Part shown: positions 1 through 9,353 of the stretch, piece by piece | How positions within the stretch are numbered: the first letter of the stretch is position 1 | Layout of the letters: the number at the start of each line of letters is the position of its first letter | NCBI GenBank assembly: GCA_018350325.1 | Contig: JAEVLN010000053.1 | Coordinates: forward strand, 42,257-106,256 | Reading direction: 5' to 3' | DNA length: 64,000 nucleotides | Source: Globodera rostochiensis | Taxonomy: Eukaryota; Nematoda; Chromadorea; Rhabditida; Heteroderidae | Notes under the pieces: generated by a model | Seen by the model: only the letters and a program-made list of their open reading frames with translations | What the model was told of the DNA's origin: nothing | Database searches by the model: none | Position numbers and translations under genes: made by a program

Positions 1-133
1 GGGTATGTTTTAAAATTCCGGGTTCTTTCCATTTAAATCGGGGGTATGTTTTAAAATTCCGGGGTCTTTCCATTTTGGATAAATTTGGACTAAGTTTTAA
101 AAACGGCCCTTTTAGATTTAAATTGGGACTATG
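1..133. repeat. 41-bp minisatellite, left flank of the Polinton-like element
   Basis: Tandem copies of a roughly 41-bp unit containing TATGTTTTAAAATTCC and TTCTTTCCATTTAAATCGGG. The same unit in the same orientation resumes at 10504-10665, so the 10.4-kb element sits inside one minisatellite array. The copies nearest the element are degraded (about 70-127). Confidence 0.85.
128..133. other. 6-bp target site duplication ACTATG (left copy)
   Basis: ACTATG directly precedes the first base of the left inverted repeat (AGCAGCATAT) and recurs at 10504-10509 directly after the right repeat (ATATGCTGCT). Six-bp duplications are characteristic of Polinton/Maverick integration. The hexamer is part of the flanking minisatellite unit, so chance identity is possible, but both junctions fall exactly at the ends of the inverted repeat. 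Confidence 0.85.
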
Positions 134-1285
134 AGCAGCATATAGCGTCAAAACCTCGCGGGTACCTCGCGGGTCTAAAAACTCGCGGGTCGTTTTTGAC
201 CATGCCGCCCAAACCCAAACCTATTGAAGGGGTCCAGCCCTTTGAACTCACCGCCCAAAAGCGAGCGGTTAATTCAGTCCCAAACAAACCTCGCGGGTCT
301 AAAAACTCGCGGGTCGTTTATGATTATGCCGCCCAAAGCCAAAACCTATTGGAGGGGTCAAATCCTTTGATCTTGCCGCCCCAAGTCAAAACCTATTGGA
401 GGGGTCGGGGTCTTTGACCTTACCGCCACCACCCCAAACCTATTGGACAGGCCGGGTCCGTTGACCAACATTAAACCCAAACCTATGGGAGGGCTCAGAG
501 GCTTTGAACTTACCGCCACCAGGCCAAAAGCTGGAATCGTCCCGCCAAAAGCGTCCGGGTACCGCCGCCCTTTGATCGTGCCGCCTTCTACCTGATCCCA
601 AAAGCGAGACATTTCAGTCCCAACCAAAATATCGCGGGGTTAGCGGATTAACACGCAACCCAAAGGAGCCAGACGGTTGTGAAGGGAACTAATTAATGGC
701 ATATAAAGAAGGTCGAAGGATGAGATGCCATAGTATGACTCGGGTATGACAAAATTATGACTATTGTATGACATATTATTACAAAGTATGACAAACAGTA
801 TGACTATGCATGACAAATAGGTGACAAAGGACGACTAAGGCATGATAAAAGGTGAACATTTATGACAAACTGTATGACAAAATATAACATACGCATGAAC
901 CGACAAAAGATGACAATAATATGACAAAACGACTATGATGAGGATGACAGCGATTGTTAATGATGATTAGGCAATTCTCTTTTGTTACCCGTACTATCGA
1001 TAAGAGGTCTACAAAACCTATCTAGTCTATGAATTTTGATCTATTTTTTACAAACGATATACCATTTGAAAGAGGAGATTTTTCTGTACAAAATTACTTC
1101 ACAAATATTTTTTTAAGGACCAGTGAACGATACTATGTGCTCTCAATGTAAAAAGGGTATTGGCGCCTAATCCAAAATTCAACTTTTTCCTCCCCCATCC
1201 CTCAAGGTCATTACGGCACCTGTCAATCAAACTTTCGCCGCGCACCTAAAATTTTCCCCCCTCACCTGTCAATCAAACTTCCGCC
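134..1285 (+). repeat. Left terminal inverted repeat (about 1.15 kb)
   Basis: Matches the reverse complement of 9354-10503 nearly base for base. Similarity stops at about 1285, just after the second CACCTGTCAATCAAAC motif. ORFs within it (358-627 minus, 196-417 plus) recur identically in the other arm; they lie in a GC-rich block of short internal repeats (CTCGCGGGT, CCTATTGGAGGGGTC) and are not judged to be genes. A TATAAAG lies at 702-708. Confidence 0.95.
715..960 (+). repeat. Subterminal iteron-like TATGACAAA cluster in the left TIR
   Basis: More than a dozen irregularly spaced copies of TATGACAAA/TATGACT-type words fill about 245 bp, mirrored in the right TIR at about 9680-9925. Such subterminal clusters are often binding sites for replication or recombination proteins; that role is inference. 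Confidence 0.7.
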
Positions 1286-1295
1286 GCTGAAACGA

Positions 1296-1426
1296 ACAAA
1301 TGGGTGAAAAGAGGTGAACATAAAATAGGTGAAAAGAGGTGAACATAAAATAGGTGAAAAGAGGTGAACATAAAATAGGTGAAAAAGGTGAACACAAATT
1401 GGTGAAAAGAGGTGAAATCGGGTGAA
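1296..1426 (+). repeat. GGTGAA-rich tandem repeat inside the element
   Basis: Three near-perfect copies of a 25-bp unit (AGGTGAACATAAAAT core) followed by degenerate GGTGAA-containing copies, beginning immediately inside the left TIR. It is not mirrored at the right end, so it is not part of the TIR. The stretch 1427-1873 behind it is AT-rich and shows no gene. Confidence 0.8.
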
Positions 1427-1873
1427 ATTTGACCTAAAAGGACATGTGTTTTATGGGGGTAGTATGCATAAAATGTCAAACTTAAACAGAGGAAATTTTG
1501 TACTGGTTAACCAAAACGAAAGTCTACCACTGCCATCTTCCACTCCCACTCAACACTAAATTGAACCTACCACAGAAAATTGACCACCAAAACAAACATT
1601 GAACTTTTCATTATCCGCCCGCTAAAAAAAAATACTTGTGATGCAGATATGTACCAATCGAAAAAGAACTTGATAATTTTAAGGAAAAAATAAAAATTTA
1701 AAATATGGAAAAAAGTAGAGTTTGTTGAAAACAAAGAAAAAAAAATTACAACACGAAAATTGATGGTCTGAAATGAGAATAGAATGACAAATATGAAAAA
1801 CAGTAGAAGAAAACCGAGAATGACAGTCAAAAGTGTGAGAATATTAGGGGAAAAAGGTGAACCATTTGAAACC

Positions 1874-1881
1874 TATAAAAG
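1874..1881 (+). promoter_or_regulatory. TATA box TATAAAAG for the two-ORF unit
   Basis: Canonical TATAAAAG, 35 bp upstream of the ATG at 1909. A start site about 30 bp downstream would leave an almost leaderless mRNA. Every gene group in this element has a comparable box. Confidence 0.75.
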
Positions 1882-1908
1882 CAAATTCAAATACCAAAAC
1901 ATGATGAA

Positions 1909-2256
1909 ATGTATCAATTTAGTCATCAAGTAAGCGATAATACAGCATTTTTAAAAAAACTTACCTCTACCAGATCCGATCAAAAGAAGAACGAATTAAT
2001 CGAATCTGCAACTACCGATCAAATTTTGGCAATTGTTGAAATTTGTGTAAACATTTTGAGTTTTAATTTTAAACTTAATAAAGGCCAAAAACAAAAACTT
2101 GTCCAGTACGCAGATTTTTATCGAGCCATTGCCAAATCAAAATCAGAAAAAACAGCAAGAAAGGCGATACAGCAGGGAAGCGGAATAGCATTAGGAGCGA
2201 TTTTAGTCCCGATTTTAAGCGTTCTAGCTCAAGATTTGTTAGAAAAAATCGTATGA
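1909..2256 (+). CDS. Small helical protein with hydrophobic C-terminus (Polinton/adintovirus-type accessory protein)
   Basis: A 115-residue intronless ORF. Residues 1-80 are Lys/Glu-rich and probably helical, with a short NKGQKQKLVQYADFYR-type basic segment. The C-terminus (about 88-113) is hydrophobic with small residues (GSGIALGAILVPILSVLAQ) and could insert in a membrane. From memory, a small protein of this layout recurs in animal Polinton/adintovirus-like elements next to a larger acidic/basic protein; I cannot search for it here, and its function is not established to my knowledge. The stop codon overlaps the next start (ATGATGA), suggesting one bicistronic message. The start was chosen because the TATA box lies 35 bp upstream. 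Confidence 0.75.
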   Translation: MYQFSHQVSDNTAFLKKLTSTRSDQKKNELIESATTDQILAIVEICVNILSFNFKLNKGQKQKLVQYADFYRAIAKSKSEKTARKAIQQGSGIALGAILVPILSVLAQDLLEKIV

Positions 2257-3134
2257 TGAAGTTTGCAAAGAAAATGACACTGGTCCCGGAGGCGGTATAC
2301 CATGCATTATTAAATTCGCTCAGGGGCGGAGACTATTTGCAAAATGAAAAGGCCATGTTGGATGCAAAGATTATGCAAAATTTACAAGATCCGACAATAA
2401 GTGAAGATCTTAAAGCGAGTAGGCATAGTTGGCTCTATAAGGAGCGAAGAATGATAAAAAGAATGGTTGATAATAGACCGCAAAGAGTTGTGATTGTTAA
2501 CCAAAACCCGGCACCTAATGTTGCACCATATTTGGGGGTTAGTCAGACGAACACCCAGGCAACCGAGGAGCCAAGAAAATTTATAGTGCCTACAAAAAGG
2601 CTCAGAAGAGAAGAAAACGAAAGTGAAGAAGTTGATAAAAACTTGAGAGATGAAAATACGAGGAAGTTTATCCAATCTTCATTAATTGAAGAGGAAATTC
2701 CATCCGAATTACAGTCCCCAGTTTCTTCAGAAACATCATCGATTTTTCAAACACCCGAAAAATTGCGCAGTACTACGATCTTTCACCCAAAATTGTTGGG
2801 GGATCTTTTTAATTATGTATCTAAAAACAAGGATACATTTAAAATAACGGCAATGGGGAAAGTTCAATCTAATAAAAATCTGCCAATTGATGATAGTAAT
2901 TATAAGAACGTCTTGAGATATCTCTCTGGAGAAGAGGGCGACACACCCAGGGGAGCGAAATTTCTAAAAGATCGGCTCTTAAAAGATGCGACAATACGAG
3001 AAATGGTTGACAGGTCAAGCGCTATGTGGGGAAAAGGTAAAAAAGTTTTTATTAAAGACAAACCTATAAAAACTACCGGAACATTGCAGCAGAAGAAAAA
3101 ATTATTTAAGCCAACTTTATGGGCACGGTTATAG
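2253..3134 (+). CDS. Second ORF of the bicistronic unit, 293-residue basic protein
   Basis: Starts within the stop of the preceding ORF (4-bp ATGA overlap, with a second in-frame ATG right after). The N-terminus (KKMTLVPEAVYHALLNSL) and a charged helical region (to about residue 85) resemble, from memory, a protein paired with the upstream small ORF in other animal Polinton-like elements. The middle (90-165) is low complexity, with Glu/Lys/Pro/Ser and several PT/SP sites. The C-terminal domain (about 185-293) is basic, with PRGAKFLKDRLLKD and a Lys-rich tail, so nucleic-acid binding is possible. It is intronless, unlike the polymerase on the other strand. No enzyme motif seen; function unknown. 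Confidence 0.75.
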   Translation: MMKFAKKMTLVPEAVYHALLNSLRGGDYLQNEKAMLDAKIMQNLQDPTISEDLKASRHSWLYKERRMIKRMVDNRPQRVVIVNQNPAPNVAPYLGVSQTNTQATEEPRKFIVPTKRLRREENESEEVDKNLRDENTRKFIQSSLIEEEIPSELQSPVSSETSSIFQTPEKLRSTTIFHPKLLGDLFNYVSKNKDTFKITAMGKVQSNKNLPIDDSNYKNVLRYLSGEEGDTPRGAKFLKDRLLKDATIREMVDRSSAMWGKGKKVFIKDKPIKTTGTLQQKKKLFKPTLWARL

Positions 3135-3223
3135 ATAAGATGTTATTAAAAAATGTTATTTAAATCCCCAGCATAAACCTATAACAATTGCAAGGACTCT
3201 AATTACATAAATTATAAAAACCA

Positions 3224-3234
3224 TATATAAAAGG
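3224..3234 (+). promoter_or_regulatory. Orphan strong TATA box TATATAAAAGG
   Basis: A near-consensus TATA box with no clear gene directly behind it. The only ATG ORF within 100 bp encodes 19 hydrophobic residues (3299-3358). It may drive that peptide, a non-coding RNA, or a longer leader for the PAZ gene. The rest of 3135-3480 is AT-rich with no other gene seen. Confidence 0.6.
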
Positions 3235-3488
3235 AGCTCTAGACTATCTTGCTAGGCGGGAAGGATATTTTGATAACTTTAATTTGATTAAAGATCCCAT
3301 GTTTATAATATCGATAACCATCGGAAAATTTCCCTTTGCCATCTTTTATTGTGTTTAATTTTGGCTTTTTTTTTTATTTTGCTTATTACCACTAAAACGC
3401 ATTTCCTATATACTTTTAGGTGAACTTTCACCCGATTTCACCTCTTGCATGCTCTCTATGTTTTATGCATCGGATGGATGATGAAGAG

Positions 3489-3497
3489 TATATAAGG
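3489..3497 (+). promoter_or_regulatory. TATA box TATATAAGG for the PAZ-like gene
   Basis: Identical 9-mer to the polymerase TATA box at 8348-8356 (minus). It lies 42 bp upstream of the ATG at 3531, which fits a start site about 30 bp downstream and a very short leader. Confidence 0.75.
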
Positions 3498-3530
3498 AAG
3501 TGATTGAGACAATACGACCGCCTATGCAAA

Positions 3531-3876
3531 ATGTGCACCAGTCTCATTGAAATTTTATGCGAATTTAATAGGTGTGAGCCCCATGAGCTTGCACAAATTT
3601 TAAAGAGAAGAAGAGTTAAAAATCTAAATTTTTTTAAGAAATAACCCGCTGGTCACCATACATCTTAGGCATAATCAATTTGTTTCACCGGACAACATCA
3701 CTTTTATTGGCGCAAATAGATTATTTGCATACAGGGGATTCCTTGGAGTAACAGTTGAGCAGCATTTGTATTCCAAAAATCGAGTCAAATTAGACTACCC
3801 GCAATTGCCTTGCATAGTAATGTACCAAAATAGTGGTCATCGAAATTATTTTCCCCTGGAACTTTTACAAAAATAA
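3531..3876 (+). pseudogene. Stand-alone L1-PAZ (Argonaute-like) small protein, frame broken near 3630
   Basis: The first part (3531-3641, frame 1) begins MCTSLIEILCEF, resembling the Argonaute L1 linker before PAZ, and stops at 3642. A second open segment (3628-3876), shifted by one base, continues with the PAZ core: VTVEQHL, then LDYPQLPCIV, then NYFPLELLQK, ending in a stop. These match the PAZ signature TVxxYF...LxYPxLPC...YxPLE that contacts small-RNA 3' ends. The break lies at or beside a T7 run (3629-3635), so it may be a sequencing indel, a real mutation or slippage. No MID or PIWI domain follows, so it would be about 115 residues in all. A TATA box lies 42 bp upstream and the gene is convergent with polB. 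A small-RNA-binding decoy is a reasonable inference, not shown. Confidence 0.8.
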
Positions 3877-3980
3877 TGCGGCTAACAGGTGCGGGCTTTC
3901 ACTTTAGGCCGTTCCACCCCTGCTAGTCCCAATATCATTTAATTTTTTTTTTATATTTATCTTTATTCAACAAAAAAAAA

Positions 3981-6900
3981 TCAATCAAATCCAAATGGCA
4001 AAACATTAAAATCCTCGTCGATAATCCCCTTCTGACAGATCGGCATGTACATCTTGTGTTTCTCCCTCGTCACAACCTTTGACTCCCGCGTTGGCCTAAA
4101 AAATGTTTTATAACAAATTTTAAAAAATTCAAAAAAAAAACTTACCCAAAATCGTTCTTGTATACAAAGAAGGCCGGATCCATCTCCTCTCCGTAGCTCA
4201 GCACCATCTCCTTGAACGCCTCATAATGCAATGTCTTGTGATTATCTACATCAAATGTTATCCCTCGAATCTTCATCACATAGTCCAGAGCTCCCGTCTT
4301 CTTGCTCCTCATCTTCAGACCATACTGCTTCGCCCCACCACAACAAAATTCTTCAATTTCGTAGCCGCCGTACTCCTCACTCATCTGCCCAAGATACTTT
4401 CCCGTCGTAATCGGCTCCACATCCCTATCGTGCATAACAAAAATACTATCCGTGTCCGTATACAAAACTTCTCCCCCATTCCGTTCCGCCTCCTGCATAT
4501 AGTCCAACAATTTCAACCGCGCCATACTCGTCGTCCACAAACTTATGATGATGTTGCTCGAGCTATGTTCCGTGACGAAATCCTCCTTGTCCTTGTAAAC
4601 TACGCGAATTGCCCCATCCGAATACTCAACAATGTCGTGAATCTCAATCTTGTGGTCGCACACCAATCGGTAAAACTCTGACGCATGATCGATAACCTTA
4701 TTCTTGCAAACGAATTTCTCATTGAAAATTTTCCCCATAAACTATTCAACATCAGCTTACTGATGTACCGCAGGCCCGCATTCTTTTTCACACTTTCCAA
4801 ATCTATTTCAATACCATACTTTTCCTTATATTCTTCTGCCCATTTCCTCTTCTGCTCCCCTGTCTCAACGCCTTTCGGAAAACCGCTTGCCTCCTCCTTC
4901 AATTTTAAAAACAATCTCACATAGCCCTTGAACAAATCGTCGTTATCCTCCCCATAGTGCCACGCCCTATAAAATCTGTCCACTGTGTATCCGCTTTCCA
5001 ACGCCTTTGCCTAAAAACATTTTTATTAACCAAATTATTTTATAAATTTTTTTTCTTACCAATTCAACACTTGTATACGTGGCAACATATCTCCTCTGAC
5101 ATTCATCATGGGGGCACTTGTATTCACATCTCGTATTCTCCTTCTTAAAGCTTGATGCGCACCTCCAACACAGCGGAAACAATAATCTCTCATCACACTT
5201 CAACTGCAACACCGGTATTCTAAGCCCCTTCGGCGGGTTGACCCTCACTTTGTACAGCCCCTTGTACTTTAAATCATCCGGCTTTGTCCAGCTCACTTCA
5301 ATTTCATCTCTCGTCGGTATAATAATGTCGGGCAGTCGTGTCGGGTATGCTGTTTCGTAGTTCACTGCCGGGTACAAGCTCACAATATCGTAGACGGAAA
5401 TCTTCTTCTTCTCATCGGCCTTTGCAAATAACTTCATCGGTCCCGTCCTCCCTCCCGCATATGCCATCCTCGGGTCAATTGGCCCCTTCTCGTTCCCTCT
5501 GTCCTCGAAAAATTCTTTCATCTCGGCGTCCCTTTTCAACTCTTGCTCAATTTCACAAGTCCAGACTTCCTCAACATCCAGCGTTTCCCGCAGCTCAGCC
5601 AACCGCTCCTGCGTTTCATCATACAAATCTTGCGCTGCTCGTCCTCCAATCAATTGCGCCGTCGGGTCATAACATTTCAAACATCCATGGATGAAACAAC
5701 CCATAACTTCAATACATTTTCCTCTGCCGCTCCCTTTCTCAATATATCCGTCCAATTTGTATTTCCCGACTTGTTCCTCTCGCCCATTGCCCGCATGCTT
5801 AATGTCCACATTGTCTCTTTTGCTCCTCCACTCCAAATATTTGATGGCGATAACGCTGGCTCTGTCACAGCGCTCATATCCCCGCTCCGGCACAATCGAT
5901 AACTCCTCCTCTTGTAAAAACATGGCCTTAAAAATACTCATTGCAACTCCCGCATTCGTGCAACTCCTAGGCAGCGGGTCAAATCCTCCCGTAATGTCCT
6001 TGACCAAGATCCTCCGGAACTCAACTATCGACTTCAGCAAAATCTCCGTGTCGTTTCGGCAATAATTCTTCAGTTCCTCGGGCAAATAAAACGGCGTCTC
6101 CTTATTCTCGTTGTACCATTTCTCAAATTTGTCGAACTTTTCCTTCTTCATTGATCCGGGCGAATAGTCTTCTATGGGTGGTAAATGGGGCAGATGGGTG
6201 TTGTAATTCTCCTTCTTGTTGTAGTAGTACGGAAAGAAAGGCTTCTCCTCGCAGTCCAAATTAAAGGTCGCCTTCATCGCTTCAAGTTTCACCGGCATCA
6301 GCAAGCATGAGTCCCTCCATATCAGTATTGAATGTTTCTTCGAGTTTTGCACCGTAAATTCGTAAATCTTCAACCCATTAATCAGCGGCATCGGGCTCTT
6401 CCCGGCTCGGCAAAGGTAGTTAAACACAAAATGTCCATCAAATCTCCCGGCGTTATGTGCGAATAAGTAGGTCTTGAACTTCTTATCAAATGCCGACAAA
6501 ATCCACTCCAAAAATTCCTTGATGGGCTCACGTCCTTCCGCCTCGCTCCAGTCCTTTTCTCTTTCAGTCCCACAAATCCGACAGTCCTTCCTGCTTCCAT
6601 CATCGCAGCACTCGGTACACGTCACTCTCGCCGAGATGTAATTAATCACATGTTCCTTTTGCTCCCCCTTATAAGTCTTGTCCTGTGACGTCTCCGAATC
6701 CTAAAATTTATGAAAGTTTTCCTGCTATCGGGCTTAATATTGACTTACCCAAACAACGATCCTGTAAATATCCTTCTCCTCTTTGACCCCGATCGGCTTA
6801 ATATAACATCCTCGCTTCGGGTCATGGCAAATCCCACATGATCGGCAAAAAGTCTCCCCACATTTATGTTTACTCTTCGGATTGAACAAATAAGTCTTGT

Positions 6901-8254
6901 TGCACTCTACGCAACGCTTCCATATGTTGCACGTTTGATGTCCTTGATGGTAATTGTAGCATTGTTGGTTGTAAAAGTATCGGCGGCATTTTGGGCATTC
7001 AATTTTCACTTCTCGTTCCTTGGTGCATGGCATTCCTCCGACTCGGTTGCAATAGTAACATCTGGCCTTGCACTCATACGTATGATAAACGGCTTGGTCG
7101 TAAAAACATTCACAGTCGATACAGAACTTCTTCCCTTTGTTGAAGAAACACACGAAATTCTTCAGTCCATCCCAATGATTGTTCTCCAAAAATATCGGCA
7201 CAACCGCTTCACGCCCGATCGGTCCCTTCCAAAGCACACGAATTGATTTCCTCGGGTCAACGCATTTTTCAAAAGCCGCAATTCGGTATTTTCCCGGAAA
7301 AGTTTGATCCTGAAAATAATAAAATATTTTTCTGAAATATTTTTTTTATTATTATTACCCAATATTTCTGAACTGCCGATAGTTCCTCAACTCCATAGCC
7401 ATTTTCCATATTGTTAACTCCGGATTTGTGCAAAATTTCAAATGCTGCCTCCCTTTGACGACTATTGTTGTTCATAAATCTTCTAAAGCTGTCAACATGC
7501 AGCTCCAAATAATTCCTCGATGCCGCCAACGCATAAAATAAGCAAAATTTGTCGTTATTGTTGATCCTGAATAATAATTTGTTCAATAATTCCTTTAGTG
7601 GTTCTAGAACCAAAATTTATTTATTTGTATTTTTTCTTTTTAACTTTTTTTTTTTTTGTTTTCCAACTCACCGTATCCGCTGATGCTCCTTGAATCCATA
7701 ATCGAATTTGTGAATATTTCTAGGACCCTCTCCAGCTGGTAGCGCCACACATGTAACATTCATCTGCACAGGATGAGAAAGTAAAATCGTCCGCATGTCA
7801 TCTCCGCTTTCTCCTCCGCTTTGCCCCAACTTGTTGATTTCCTCCATTACGACGTCCGCATTGTTTTGCGGGTATGGCCGGTACGGCAAATATACCGGGT
7901 ATCCAAGTCCAGCTCCCGTCAGTGACACTCCAAACATTTTCACTTTTCGCTCCATTGTCTCCTCCGTCCGCTTGAAGGCCTTTTTAATCATGTCCTCAAT
8001 TGCATCTCTCATTCGCTCATCCGGGTGCGGCGTGTCCGGGTTGATGGTAAATTCGGTAATGTTTTTCATAAATCCAAACTTTTGGCAAATCTCCGTGCGA
8101 TGATCATTTAATTTGTACATTTCTTCCGAGAAATTGTTTCTAAATAAAAGAGTCCTATTTATAGAATTTTTATTTATAATTCTTACCCAATTGTTCGGAA
8201 GTCCCATTTTTTAGCCGCCGGTCCGCCGGATTGGTTCACACGTTTTGAAGTCAT
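3981..8254 (-). CDS. Protein-primed family B DNA polymerase, seven exons (one frame break)
   Basis: Exons (minus): 8254-8187, 8139-7672, 7566-7359, 7309-6749, 6700-5060, 5010-4146, 4095-3981; all introns are GT-AG and phase-consistent, giving about 1308 codons. N-terminal region of Polinton PolB type; a Cys/His-rich zinc-binding segment in exon 4 (CIDCECFY, CRRYFYNQQC); the ExoI motif (DSET) created at the exon 4/5 junction; ExoII FAHNAGRFDGHF; ExoIII YCRNDTEILL; Pol A YDIVSLYP; Pol B KLMLNSLWGKF; Pol C YTDTDS. It should replicate the element by protein priming. In exon 6 the frame shifts by -1 at about 4735-4740, just after Pol B. That is either an indel or slippage at a run of A4T4. Start chosen from the TATA box at 8356-8348. 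Confidence 0.92.
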
Positions 8255-8347
8255 TTTAATAAATAAGAAAAGTTTTAATAAAAATGCGCAAATGATAATA
8301 TTAAAAATTTTGCTCAGTTAAGAGTGAATACGGAGGCAAGATCCGCG

Positions 8348-8356
8348 CCTTATATA
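8348..8356 (-). promoter_or_regulatory. TATA box TATATAAGG for polB
   Basis: On the minus strand, 94 bp upstream of the polymerase ATG (8254). An initiator-like TTCACTC follows at about 8322-8328. The 9-mer is identical to the box of the PAZ-like gene. Confidence 0.75.
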
Positions 8357-8439
8357 GGGGGAAAATGGGGCGTAAACATTGCGAAATACCTGTCACGTGA
8401 CCAATTTGTCTGGCTCAGATTACGAAATATTGTCTGCAA

Positions 8440-8660
8440 TTGCAATATATTGAAGGTCATCAATCATTTTGATTGACAGGTGACAGATTTCAAAATAATT
8501 TTGTGAGTTATGTGATCGATTTTGAAATAATTCTTTGCAAGTCATCAATCATTTTGATTGACAGGTGACAGATTTGAAAATATTTCGTGCCATTTTTTGC
8601 AAATGTTGAAGGTCATCAATCGACAGGTGACAAATTGCGAAAGAATTTGTGAGTCATCAG
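8440..8660 (+). promoter_or_regulatory. Divergent polB/TBP promoter with GATTGACAGGTGA repeats
   Basis: The 521-bp space between the divergent polB and TBP genes contains three copies of a GAYNGACAGGTGACA motif, two within a longer repeat GTCATCAATCATTTTGATTGACAGGTGACAG (quoted here only to locate it: about 8456-8490 and 8540-8572). The same core occurs twice at the inner end of each TIR (about 1218-1275 and 9362-9420). A shared binding protein for promoter and ends is plausible. TGACAG also resembles TALE-homeodomain sites. Confidence 0.65.
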
Positions 8661-8736
8661 TCTGTCATGTGATCATTGTGTGACCTTGACCTATTTTTAT
8701 GTCCAAATCGTAATCCGTCCTTGAAATATTTTTGCC

Positions 8737-8746
8737 TATATAAAGG
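8737..8746 (+). promoter_or_regulatory. TATA box TATATAAAGG for the TBP gene
   Basis: The ATG at 8758 is only 12 bp downstream, too close to be in the mRNA if transcription starts about 30 bp after the box. The ATG at 8776 is therefore the likely start. The element's TBP could bind its own promoter. Confidence 0.75.
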
Positions 8747-8775
8747 AATAAAATCGATTGATTATTTGGTTCAAA

Positions 8776-9315
8776 ATGCAAAAACCTATCATTGTCAATA
8801 TCGTTGCTGTCGCTAATTTGGGAGTTGAAATTGACCTCTCTTCATTATCGATTAATGATTGCAAATTTAAGTATAATCCCCGAAAATTTAAGGCGGCAAT
8901 TTTAAAATCTGAAAATCCTATAAAATCCACTGCTTTATTATGGGAGTCTGGAAAAATAATTTGTTTGGGTACCAAAAATTTGGAAGATTGCGAAAAAGCG
9001 ATAAGAAAATTTGTTGAAATTATTAAATTCTCGGGATGTCCCAGTGTCTTTTACACAGGACATTTAATTGAAAATGTTGTTACCTCTTTCAATTTTGGGC
9101 GTGAAATTGATCTAAATGAATTTCGTAAAATTCGTTCTAAAAATAGTTTTTATGAGCCTGAAATTTTTTGTGGTCTAAACTACAAAAGAGGAAAAAGATT
9201 GACTGCCTTAATTTTTTGGACGGGCAAAGTGGTAATAACTGGTGGAAAAAATATTGAAGAAATTCATGAAATGTACTATCACATTATGCCCTATTTAAAA
9301 ATGTCACAAAAGTGA
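8776..9315 (+). CDS. TATA-binding protein (TBP) homologue encoded by the mobile element
   Basis: An intronless ORF of 179 residues (185 if started at 8758), the size of a bare TBP core with no N-terminal tail. Both direct repeats are visible. Repeat 1 has VNIVAVANLG, YNPRKFKAAI and LLWESGKIICLGTK. Repeat 2 has IENVVTSFNFG, SFYEPEIFCGLNYK and LIFWTGKVVITGGK. These line up with eukaryotic TBP motifs QNIVSTVNLG, YNPKRFAAVI, IFSSGKMVCTGAK and QNMVGS, YEPELFPGLIY, IFVSGKVVLTGAK. Three of the four DNA-intercalating Phe are kept; the second in repeat 1 is Trp. It is much more diverged than a host TBP should be. AT-rich codons match the other element ORFs. It probably recruits host polymerase II to the element's own TATA boxes (inference). 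Confidence 0.93.
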   Translation: MQKPIIVNIVAVANLGVEIDLSSLSINDCKFKYNPRKFKAAILKSENPIKSTALLWESGKIICLGTKNLEDCEKAIRKFVEIIKFSGCPSVFYTGHLIENVVTSFNFGREIDLNEFRKIRSKNSFYEPEIFCGLNYKRGKRLTALIFWTGKVVITGGKNIEEIHEMYYHIMPYLKMSQK

Positions 9316-9353
9316 AAATCGATTTATAAATGTTTTTGTTGCAAAATTTGAGC

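Noticed and set aside
358..627. 89-codon ORF in the left TIR, identical to 10010-10279
   Set aside because: Identity follows from the inverted repeat; the sequence is short internal repeats with no domain or TATA box at the right spacing.
4725..4745. Programmed -1 frameshift in polB
   Set aside because: No canonical slippery heptamer in the reading frame; an indel is simpler, although not excluded.
4226..6603. Many long frames opposite or overlapping the polymerase exons
   Set aside because: Shadows of the polymerase; they lack starts, domains and promoters.
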